Positions 38,701-56,686 of a stretch of 64,000 nucleotides of DNA are shown in pieces. This stretch comes from Lichenostomus cassidix (lineage: Eukaryota > Chordata > Aves > Passeriformes > Meliphagidae). The position numbers were made by a program, and so were the translations under genes. Position 1 is the first letter of the stretch. Each line of letters begins with the position of its first letter. The notes under the pieces were generated by a model that saw nothing but the letters and a program-made list of their open reading frames with translations, was not told where the DNA came from and searched no databases. Location: contig CM039179.1 of NCBI GenBank assembly GCA_008360975.2, positions 59,992,666 through 60,056,665 of the forward strand, written 5' to 3'.

Positions 38701-41700
38701 ATTCATTCAGATGGTGTATGTACAGTACATTTATCTTCCTTTCCAGGGGCAGGGACATTTTGGTTTGTCTTGGTTTGTCCTTTTGCAGTTTGTGGTTAAA
38801 TTTTTTCTTCATTTTATTAGGTCATTACATGTTTTCTCTAAATGCTAGAAAAGTCCAAATGAAAGGACTGTGTGTGACATTTTAAACAGGCTGTTAATTG
38901 GTTTTGCTCAATCCACGCTTCTAAGGCTGTTCCTCAAGAAGTCACTGCCTCCACATGACTCACAGCTACATGCTGCAGCTGCATTTTAACAAAGGATCTA
39001 ATAATTACTTTGGTAACAATATATTAATGCATTTCAGAAAATCAGATAAGAGTTCTGAAAGTTGGGATTTTTTCCATCCTCAGCAGCATGATGTACCGTC
39101 AAAGCATGATGTCTGAGGTCATGATTCCTCTTCCTCTGAAGCAACATGTATAAACTATGGTAGGATATCATGCACTACTTACTGTCACACTCATGCACAC
39201 AGCTCTGCAAGTGACTCTCCTGAGGGACAAAGCAAACTATTAGAGAGGCAAGGCAGCATAGCACTGGTGTCTATCCCCAACCTTCCTTCCCTGCTCTGCT
39301 GTGTATCTGATGTAACCTTGATGAGAGCAGTGATTTTAGCAGGCATGTCTGCATTATCTGACACATTTCCTCTGCTTCCAGCTCTTGAGGTTGTTGAGTC
39401 ACATGAAAGGGTTTTCTGTGGAGTATCAGCTTATAGCATGGGGAAATACCTCTCTTTATCATACAGCAGTACATTTGCTGCATGACATAAGTGATTCAAC
39501 AGCTGTATATTTTCCCTGTCAAGTGTGGAGTTCCCCTGTATTTTCCTACTCATTGATACTATATTGTTGGAATTAATCCAGTTTCCTGTCTTTTCAACTT
39601 TTGCCAAGTGGTGGGTGGGGCTCATTGGTTGGTAAGTTTTCCCACACTTAGTTATTTACATGCCTGCTGCTGTTTGCTGTCTGTTTTGCTGTTCAGAGTG
39701 GGCAGTCACTCCTCCTGCCATTCTGTGCAGAGCACGGAAACCAGAAGTTCTTCCCTTAGCCCCCACCCATCCTCAGAAATGACTGATATGGGTTTGGCAG
39801 CATGGTTCTCCAACAGGAGCTGGGAGAGCTTCATGTAATAAGAAGTGCGCTCACTAAGTTATTTCCCCAAAAATAATAAATAATTCTTCTGTTGTCTGTG
39901 TGTGCTTGCTTGCTAAGGGGGAAAAAACGCCCTGAAATGAAACCGCTACTGTTCAGTGTTGTACCAAGAAAAATTTGCCTTATCAGGTTGCCAGGATTTC
40001 TTGGAATTAGACATTTTTATAGAAAGCTAAATACATTTCTCTTTTTTTTATTTGTTGTACAGAATGTTGATAGTTTAGAGAAGGCAGTAATTTATATTTC
40101 CTTGTTTCAGCTGACTTTTTTTTCCCCAGATGAGGTTTTCTCCCTATTAACTATAATTCCCTAGTTACATGTTTATATCTTTCTTATATTTATTTTCTGT
40201 TGAACACAGAATGTTAAATTTGAAATGCTACACCTGGGAAAATATGTAAATACTGTGTAATACAAAGTTCTGTTGAATTGCAGAAGTGCATACTGTGTTT
40301 GATCCTCTAAAATGTGGTGTTTAGCACTGAATACAGATTTCAGGTGTAGTCAGTGACTAGAGAAGAAGTTTGGTGGAAGCAAAGCTTCCAAGATTAGAAA
40401 TTAATCAACTCACGTGTTAAGACAGGTGAGTTAAACACACAAATGATGTGTTTATGTGGGATGAGAGATTATAATTGCAGTGTTTAACTAGAACAGTGAT
40501 GTGAAATGACAGTAACAATCAGTCCATGCGTGTAATAAAAATTGCTTTTTCAGTATAGGTATTTAAATCAACTAGGTTGTGTCTCAAATACTCTGGTAAC
40601 TACAGGGGATTCCCTGGTATTAATTGAACACTGTATAAAAAAGGTGCTTGGCCATTTGTGATTTCTTCCAATTCACATCCTGGTTTTCCCAAGAAGCCCA
40701 TCTGTGCAGGCCAGAAAGGAGCTGCTGCATGGTTTGCCTCTGCCCCCATACGAATGGAGGGAGCTTTGGAAATTAAAGTACACCTCAGCTTCTCAGGTTT
40801 CTTGCCACAAAATGTAGCTATATTTCAAGTATGCATATTGAAAAAGCAAGTTTTACACTGAAGAAAAAGGAGGAATATGTCTTTGGTAGCTGAGATCCCA
40901 GGAAGGGATCAAAGGTCCCAGTAGGCAAAAACATGGTTTGTCTTGCAAAGAGCAAAAAGGAGTATAAGATAACTTTGGCCTTGGATGATGGGGAGGTGTT
41001 TGTATAGGAGGGAACATCTCCTCCACATGTAGCAGTAAAGGCAGTATTATACACAGTCTTTGTATGCAGATGTGTTAAATTATATTAAAAAAATTTCAAA
41101 ACATGTAAAAGAACCAGGGTAGTAATTTGAGATACTGAAACTTACTGAGATTTATGAAAAGGAACAAGGAAGATGTAAGTCCAAGGCATTTATCTGAGAT
41201 GAGTGAGTCATTCTTTACATATCTTGATATGCCCTAATACTCAGGGAAGTAATAATGAACACCTTCACTGGTCAGAAAGGAAAACAAAGGTGTGATATTT
41301 TCGTTACATGAGAAGGTTTGGATTGTTTGCTAGAGTTATTTTCAACTGGTAATAAATGCAAGGCTAAACTGTGATATTAAAACCATGGTAATAGGTGTCA
41401 AAGTCAACTTAGTTGAAGTATTTTGTATGACTGATACAAAACATATTTTGATGCATTAATTGTTCAGGAGCAGAAATAATTAGGAACGAAAAATGAAAAC
41501 CAGATAATATCAGTGGTAAAAGGCATACTGAAGGGTACATAGTCTTAATACCCTGAAAATGTTGGATATTGGACCACTTTTGAGGGGATATGTTAAGCTA
41601 AAGCTGTTGGTCAGATCTGGCAATCAATAACTTTGGAAAGCTTAAACTATTTAACTCATCAAGTAGACAGCACATAAGTATTTTTACTTATGTCATTGTA

Positions 41701-43324
41701 TTGGATATAAAGTACACTCATTTCACTGGGTGGATGAATAAACTGAAATTAGGAATCATGCAAAATAAAAGAAGAGCAGTTAATCACTAAAACTAATGAT
41801 AACAGTAAATTCTCCAACTTTTCATGTCTGAGCCTTTCTAGAAAAAATACATGCATAAAATGGATGTCATTTTTCTTGTGTAGGGATAAACAGTTATATT
41901 GTTACAGTAATGCACTACATACTTAAGAAGACTCTATATTCAGGATATACTGTTATTATAGCATAGCATATTGAGGTTTTTATTTCTACTTTATTGTTTT
42001 AATGAAAGCACCCTGGTTGATATTATTGCAAAGGAAAAAAAGACAGCTAAAAAGTCTTGAGAGACTAACAATGTTGAGAAAGAGACTTCATGAACCAGGA
42101 TATTGCTTAAAATAACTTCATATTAAGTGAAGTAACATATTAAGGGATATGTAAATATACATGAATATATGAAGGTCATGATAGTACTGCATTTTAAGCT
42201 TCGCTTTCCTAAGCTAACAATGTATAAGCAGTTTAACATTTTTCACAGTAAATAGTCAAATTGCTTAAGTCTTCATTTTATATTCACGAGTAAAGGTAAA
42301 TCTAAATTTTTCAAGACAACATTTTAAATAAAAAGCTACTTTCATAGAACAGATAAGCATTACAAGTTATGTCCAATCAGAACTACTACCTTAAGTACAA
42401 GAGTAGAGAAACTACTGTAAATTCTTCAAATGCCAAACATATAAGAAAAGGAGGCAAAGGAAAATGGCTACTGTTCATTACTATTTTAACAAGAATTTTT
42501 AATAGGTTGTCATTTATATTGTCATCTTACCAAATACTGAGCACTTAGATGTTAGATGGCTGATACTAGTTAAGATCCTCTAGACAATGAATTCCTTTAT
42601 AATGAATCATTTGTAATGGATTCCTATTTCTTGAAGGTGAGTTGTTCCATTTTAAAAGCTGTTCAGGTGTAGTACTCTCTTTACCTACTCACTCCTCTCT
42701 GCTAACATCTGTTAGACCAGTTGAAGTCAGATTATTTGAAGCCCAGTTCTGAGTGTACTTGTTCCTAAGCCTTTTACAGCTGGACAGCCTTTGTCCTCTT
42801 TGTCCCCCACGCCAGAACATCCTGACAGATTGTAACATCTTCTGTATGAGTTTCCCACACAGCAAAATACAGGCCATCAGAGCTTTCAGAGTTCCTCAGC
42901 AAGTTGCATGGATAAAAGATAAAAGAACTTTGGTCTCTCCAGAGTGCAAATATACACCAATATTAATTTCTCTGTAGGAAAAGTAGTGTGTATTCCAATC
43001 TTCAGAGACCAAGTGAAATATAAAGGAACTTCCCAAATCTTGTTTGGTTGACTTGAAATAACTTTTTAGATAAAATTGCCATATATTTTGAAAACACCTG
43101 GAAGTGTCAGTAACTTTCTTCCTGAACAGCTAAGTTATCCTTGAACATCTAAATTATTATTGTGGCTATTAGTTTAGGCCACAAAATGAAAGAGAGAAAA
43201 ACTTTAGGAAGAATGAAATCCCTGAGGCCTGACCCAGCTATCAGGCTATTTAAGATTTGTAGCATTTCCAGAAGAAAAGTCTCCCCTGCCTGGAAAAGAT
43301 TACCCGCTAGCTTTCTTAAGTTGG
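38701..43324. other. intergenic DNA and CCDC122 3' flank
   Basis: No supported gene. The 3' untranslated region of CCDC122 should occupy the right-hand end. I saw no clear polyadenylation signal within the first few hundred bases. Reversed AATAAA hexamers (TTTATT) occur near 41980-41997, so the true 3' end is unresolved. Confidence 0.4.
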
Positions 43325-50437
<7,113 letters not shown>

Positions 50438-50689
50438 TTTAGGCAGAAGTGAAGAACTGGAGGAATAAGAAATAAGTGATTTTTTTTTTGCCTTCTTCCC
50501 ATTTAGTTACTGTTGATAAAACAATATTAAGTGCTTTCCCGTGAGATCGCAGATCGATACATTGTTTCATTTGGTTCATGCTTAATTAGCAAGAACAGTT
50601 TACTCAAAATCAATCACTGAGAATTAGAACACCTTCTTGCAGGATCTCATAAAATAAACTGCTGTGGTGTTCATCCGGCTTCTCTGCAG

Positions 50690-51065
50690 GGCAGATCCCC
50701 AGTTTATGAGCGCAGTCGGAACTCTTAAAACTACCTTAAGAGCATCTTAAAAGCCTGCGGCCGTGCTCTCGCCTTTCGCCCGAATATCCGAGCTAGCGCG
50801 GCCGCCACACGGCACCTCAGCGCCCTCAGGGCCGCCAACCCTCGGGCCGCCTGTCCCTGCCAGCGCCCCCCGGGCCTGAGGGGCACGGAGAACCGGGAGA
50901 GGGGCTGATCCTTCGGGGAAAGGGGGTGATCCCGCCGGGAGAGGGGCTGATCCCGCCGGGAGCCGCAGGGAACACGGCGGGAGCGACCCCTCAGGAAATA
51001 GGTGGCTGCTTGGCCACTCGAGGCGCTGGTGCTGCCCGGCTCGTCCTGCTCAGCACCCTTCGCTC
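50690..51065. promoter_or_regulatory. CpG island, probable bidirectional CCDC122/LACC1 promoter
   Basis: A compact CpG-rich block in AT-rich surroundings, placed between the divergent genes: about 250 bases upstream of the CCDC122 start-codon exon and about 5 kb upstream of the LACC1 coding start. It has no TATA box in a convincing position, as usual for CpG-island promoters. The same head-to-head arrangement exists in mammals. Untranslated first exons of both genes are expected inside it. A donor-like cttaag|gtag on the minus strand ends a possible CCDC122 first exon at 50735. I could not fix a plus-strand donor for LACC1. Confidence 0.75.
50895..50957. repeat. three tandem 21-base GC-rich units
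   Basis: Units at 50895-50915, 50916-50936 and 50937-50957 follow the pattern gggaga-ggggctgatcccgcc with a few substitutions. A partial fourth unit follows. It lies in the bidirectional promoter island. Because 21 is a multiple of three, on the minus strand it gives a seven-residue peptide repeat of the form RRDQPLS in one open frame. Confidence 0.9.
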
Positions 51066-51309
51066 CCAAGCTCTTCGAATAACCCCATTCTTCGTATCAA
51101 ACTGCACTTGCTGCCATCGTTTGTTGTGCAGAGAACATCAAGTTTTCCCGAGCAGCCCTGGGTTACGAAGAAGAGATGTGGCGCAGTTTTTCCTGGCCTA
51201 TGCTGTGCCCTGTTCTTGCCTTTGGCCCACTTGACCTCCCCTGAACTCCAGCTAAAGGATTTTAACCCTAAATCACACTATTTTTATAAATTGATTCTCT
51301 AACCTGAAT

Positions 51310-51450
51310 ATTTTGTGATTTTTATATTTTTATAACATATTTAAGTTAAAATATAAATATTATATTTTATATTAAGCAACATATATATTATATATATGAA
51401 ATCACTTACATATATAAATAAATACACAAATACATATATATCTATTTGTA
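51310..51450. repeat. AT-rich low-complexity tract
   Basis: Imperfect TA/ATAT and TAAA repeats directly to the right of the promoter island, in the expected first intron of LACC1. Confidence 0.8.
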
Positions 51451-54400
51451 ACAATTATTTTATAATTGCTGATCTCTGCATATGAGCTGTTTTATTTCAT
51501 CCCTTTTTTGAAGTGGCATAAACTGAATATAATATTTCAGCTGGAGATATAAATTTTTCATTTTTCAATGTTGTTTTGTGCTCTGAATATTTTCTGACCT
51601 TTTCCTTCTCAGCATTCTGCACCAAAAATAACCCCAGTAATTGGTTTTACTTCCTCTGTCTGGCTGAAGGAAAGAAAACAGTTGCTTTGCTTTCCCTCCT
51701 CCAAGTAGTTCTCCTGTTAATTTTTAATGACCTAGCTCAGTCACATTTGGCAGTGGGGTGGAAAGCCTCAGAGATGACCGATTTCTGCAAACTTCAGGAA
51801 AGGACATGTCTGGGTGGGGAAGGACAGGATAGCCTCATTGGTTTCCTTTCGGAGGGAGAACCAGGAGGATTCAGCTCTCATCCCTCTGCCCAGCACATGC
51901 TGAAAAGAATAGCAGGAGGGCAAATGGCAGAGCACTCCCCATGTGTGTTCTGGGCCTGGCAGAAATGTCGGTTTACTGTGGTTGCAGGGAAAGGGGGAAC
52001 AGGAAACAGTGATTCATGGGAAGCCAGACTTTATTAATCCCTCTGTCCATTAAAAAATTACTGTCCTTTTTTTCTTGTCATTTCCTCCATTGTCATATAC
52101 TTAACTGTCACGACCACGATTTTAACACATCTGAGAAAATGTATTTATTATCATTTGATTCTTGCACAAAGCCTGATATAAATCCCTCATTTCCTTACTT
52201 GCCTTTTAACCTTTGCATTGTCCTGTCAAAGGATTAAGACTTTTTCACTAAGCTCTGTTAAATTTCCAACTGCTACAAGGAGAAATTGCCATCCTCATTT
52301 GGTGCCTGTGGCCCCAAAGGCTGACACTGCATATCCTCTATATCTGGGTCCAGCATATATTTTTTCTTGACTGGCTGCCAAATTCTTCACTAGAACGTGG
52401 AGCTTCAGCTCAGAAAAGGGAACTCCTTTGCTCAGCACAAGTTTTCCTTAAACTTCTTGCTGTTGTTGCCCCGTTTCGCTGTGCTGTGCGTTTCTGAGCT
52501 GGTGTGTGGTTGTGCAAAGCTGGTGCAGCAGAAGGTGTGACTGCAGCAGGGAGTTGCGTGGCAGGGTTCACGCTGCTTCCGGGTTCAGCACTCCCCAGGC
52601 ACTTGTTAATCATCTTGGTGCCTTGCGGTACAGTTTGTTCTTTCCGGTGGAATCAGCGGCAAAGCTGGGTCCCATCAAAAAGAAGAAATACAGGTTCCCA
52701 CTACTGTCTTACACAGAATAGGAATTTCCAGCTTGTGTAAATCAGCTCCAAGCCTGAAAGAAGTGAGATATATAAAGCTGGAAATGTCTGTGTATTTTAT
52801 CAGATGGTACCTTTCAGAATTTAAAAGGATTGTCCACCTGTGTAAGTAAGCTCCTGTGTTTATGAAAACTACATGTGCTTCAGTATTTCCATTGTATGTG
52901 GTGATTTCTGTTTCTTCAACCTTGCCTAGAAAAGCCTAGGTTAACAGAGGAAGAATGTTTTATATTAGTCCAGTTTGAGAGGTTTAATGTATTTCTTTTT
53001 TCCCCTGTTTTTAGAATTTTCTTTTTTGTATTTGCTGTTGTCGAAATTTTACACATGTGCTCGTATCCCTGTTCATTTGGGCTGCTTTAATGACCTGTTT
53101 TCTTTCTCAGGGCATCTCTCTCTGGCAGATGTTAAATATCTCTTCCCATTTCAATTTTCAAAAAATTATGTCTGTTCTCTCAGTTTCTCTACTAATATAA
53201 GATGACCAGCAGGATTCAAAGATGCAGGAAATTGTCAGCAATCTTGTCTTGGCCAACAGTGAACTTTCAGAATTAGATTTCTGGGGTTCTTGAAAATTGC
53301 TTTTTTGCATCTCTTTTCTACCCTGGGCTGTGTCTTCTCTGCTGCCTCATTTTATTTCTTTCATTGTTCCTTTTCTATATTTACTCTGCTTTTCTCCTTT
53401 TTGCGCTTATTACCCTCCTCACCTCTCTTATCGTTACTGATCATTTTCTTTGATCTCCTTTTTCTTGATAGCTGTGCAAGAGAATCTCATTAACCTCCAA
53501 ATGTTTGTACTGACAGTTTCAGGGAGTGAGAAAATGGCTAATGGGTGGCCTTGCCTTCAAGTTTGTGCAAGTATTTGTCTTGAATTGTGTACTAAAATTA
53601 TCAACTCCGTAATAAATATACTTATTTTTTGGATGTGGCTTCCCATGGAACACTGGGACTGTAGAGCATATTAATTAAAACCTGAATATCCATGAATGTC
53701 TTTCCCATAAGCTAAAACATTGCTGTGCTTGGCAAGCCTGTATTTTGAGAAGGGTTTTTTGGAGTGACTTAGAAAGGAATCAGTTTTGCTATGATTGAAA
53801 ACAAACTTACTCTGGCACCACTGTCCTCACTAGGACTCTATGATGCAAAGCTGGAAAGATATGAGGGTGAATCAGCCCCATTTTTGCTATGTATGCATCC
53901 CAATAATAGCCCCTGTGGAGTTTTTGCAGTGCATACACAACTTAATAACAATGTAGGCAATTGCCTCTCCCTCATCAAACACTTTCCTTCCACCCTTTCT
54001 TTGGTGGTATATTTCTGGGCAAGTATGAGGACAGCAATCAACTCTACTTACCTTCCATTATTGACATATCTGAAGTGGAGCAATAATCTGTTTTTCCACT
54101 ACACCCCTCTGTTGTGCTGTATTTCCTGGGACTATTAGCTATACCTTGATAGGGATCATGCCACACTCAGACAGGCCTCCCACAGAGAATGTCAGGGTAG
54201 GGAAAGAAATACTCTGATTTCCCAAGTCATGGTCTTTGGCATGAGTCTGTTTCAGCACTGTTTTCTTAGCAAGCTCTTTCCTCTAAAGTCCATTATCAGC
54301 TGTGTGTAAATAATACTTTGAGCAAAATCAAGAGTCATATAAATTCCTTGGCAGTTGCTTTTATCTGCTATCACATTTTGATACTTTCAGTTCACCTGTT

Positions 54401-56090
54401 TTGATAGTTGCTGATTAATCTTTGTAAGTGTTCAATTCGCAGAAAGGAAAACATCATTTTCAGTCAGGATTATTTTTCTTCCAGTCTGGGGGAAAGAACA
54501 ATGAAGAAAATACAGAATGTTTTCTGTAAAACCTTCTCTAAACAAACTGTCTTTTAAAAACAGAAAGGTCTTTGACCTCTCATTTCAGTGTAGAAACTCT
54601 GGGAATCCACTGTCAACCATGAAATGCCAAGGATTACATCATGTCTACCATAATGATAGGCCTCAAGTACACTCAGAAGTAGTATTTTTGCAGGATAATG
54701 AAGTGATGTGAAGCCAGACCATTCATGTGGTTACAGGAGAATGAGGTCTTGGGTCAGGAAAATAGGGCCAGGCATTATTTGATGTGGTTAGCTCAGGTAG
54801 CAGAACATTGATTTCAAAGACTTAAAAGATTCTCAAGTTTTTCATTGCAAAGATATGAATTTTCCTACCAGTAGATTAATATTCATGCACAATTTGTTGC
54901 TGTGCAAAAAATTATGGTGTTAAATAATACTCTGAATTATTATGGGGTCTTACAACTGGTGGTAAGGATGTGTTTATTTCTCCTAGATCTAGCACCATGA
55001 TTAGTCATGAAATCTAAATAGGTGACTTTGAGGTTCCCAAAGCAGAGTGACCTAGCCTTTTGCTTCAGATCTCTGGATGCCTGCACTGGAAACAGAAAGA
55101 TTGTCAGAGACAGAGAAAAGAAAGTAAGACACTTCTGAGAGGATATGTAAAATAGACTCTCATAGCAACAGAGAGAGGAAGAGATGGAGCGACAGGTTTC
55201 CACAGGTAGGCCTAGCTGGGCTTGGATCAACAACGTTCAGAAAGGGAAAAAATAAAACACCAAAACTGGAATTGCACCATGGGCCACAAGACAAAATGTG
55301 AATGGTTGGATGATATTGGATAAGCTTAACTCATTTTGATTTCAGAGCAGAGTGCAGCTAGCAGAGAGAAAAAGCTGAGGCAGGAAGCTATGCATAGTAT
55401 TTTATTACTTTAATTTAGTTCTAAGTACCTCTTTCATTACTAGGTAAAGTTTCAGTAACATGTGCTGAGTTCTTGTTCATGCTGAAAAGAAGAACAATAG
55501 CAGTCATGTGCCCCTTCACACAGAAGTCAGAAATTAACAAGTCAATACTTTTAGAAATGCAAAAGAGAGAAGTACAAAAGGTCTTGTGAAGGCCTGTAGG
55601 AAAAAATGTCATTACTCTCACAGCTCAGCACCTTACTGCCAGGAAAGGTAGCAGACATGAGCTCCACCTCAGCCATAAGTATGTTAAATACCTTCAAAGA
55701 AATAGCTACAGAAACTCCCACAGTCCCAGGAAGCTAAGGGACCTCTGTATTTGTTTGCATCCTGGAAGCTGGAGGAGGGCCAATGAATCAGATGTCAAGA
55801 TGATCCATTAGGCTAATGTGGGTTAATTGATTCAATAAATCTAATCTTATGTACCAACCTTTCATCATCTGTGACCTGGAAAAGACCTGAGGTAGGCGGA
55901 GTGGTAGAGAAATACCTAAGTGCTTAAATAAATACATAATTATTCCCATTTCCGCTAGTCTTCTTTTGTTGCAATTTCTTTTGATGCAGCTGGGAAAGTC
56001 TAAGTCAGTAATTAACTGATTCTGTGTCTGGACTAACAGTGCTGTTCTTGCCTTTTTGTTTGTTTTTCACATTTTGTTACTACTTGGCAG
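51451..56090 (+). other. LACC1: presumed LACC1 first intron
   Basis: About 4.6 kb with no recognisable gene or strong repeat. The right boundary is the acceptor at 56090. The left boundary depends on the unlocated untranslated exon in the CpG island. Confidence 0.5.
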
Positions 56091-56686
56091 CTGTAGAAAT
56101 CTTTAAATATCCTGGAATATGGTGGAAGCAGTACTGATAGATCTGTTCAGCCTCCCAGTCAACTTGCAGAGCAACATCCAAGGATTACTACACAATACAC
56201 TGGAAACCATTGAGAAATGCTTTTCCATCCATGTTCCATGTGTTTATGTCATGTGTTGCCAGAGGCAAGGGAGTGAAAGGAAAGGTGAACAAGAGTTCTT
56301 GCTTCCAGCTCTGAGAAGTTTTCAGAGTCTGAGGAGAAGACTGGAGGTGGTATGTGCTCACACTACAGCTGCTGCTTTGTACACCATCAAACAGAGACTG
56401 GATGAGAAAGACCTGAGCATTATTAAAGTTATTCTACCTACCTTAAGAAAAGACTTAATGAAAGTATATATAGACCATCTCTTTACAGCAGTCTACCAAT
56501 TTGAATTTGAGGATTTACACGTGGTATCTGACTGTGAAAACCTGCAGATATCTGAACCTCAGCATGAAGGGCAAACACTTCCTTCACAGGATGTGGCACT
56601 TATCCGAAGTGAGATTCAGATGTACTTGGAAAGCCTGCCAAGCCTGAAAGGGGAGCTCACCATTCTCAGATCTTCCCTGATCCCAG
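56091..56686 (+). CDS. LACC1: LACC1 first coding exon
   Basis: A strong acceptor (a long pyrimidine-rich tract ending ttggcag at 56090) starts the exon, leaving 28 untranslated bases before ATG 56119. It encodes residues 1-189 and one base of codon 190; the donor is ccag|gtaaag. This is the variable, vertebrate-specific N-terminal region, less conserved than the later exons. Confidence 0.95.

Noticed and set aside
50731..51069. 112-codon minus-strand frame in the CCDC122/LACC1 island as a separate gene
   Set aside because: Composition-driven frame with tandem repeat content. At most it is 5' exon sequence of CCDC122, which is handled as a finding.
55340..55425. Possible third LTR copy: shared 'gcagctagcagag' followed by a TTTATTA-like block
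   Set aside because: Only short patches agree with the two solo LTRs; no CCAAT or TATA part, no boundary and no target duplication were seen.
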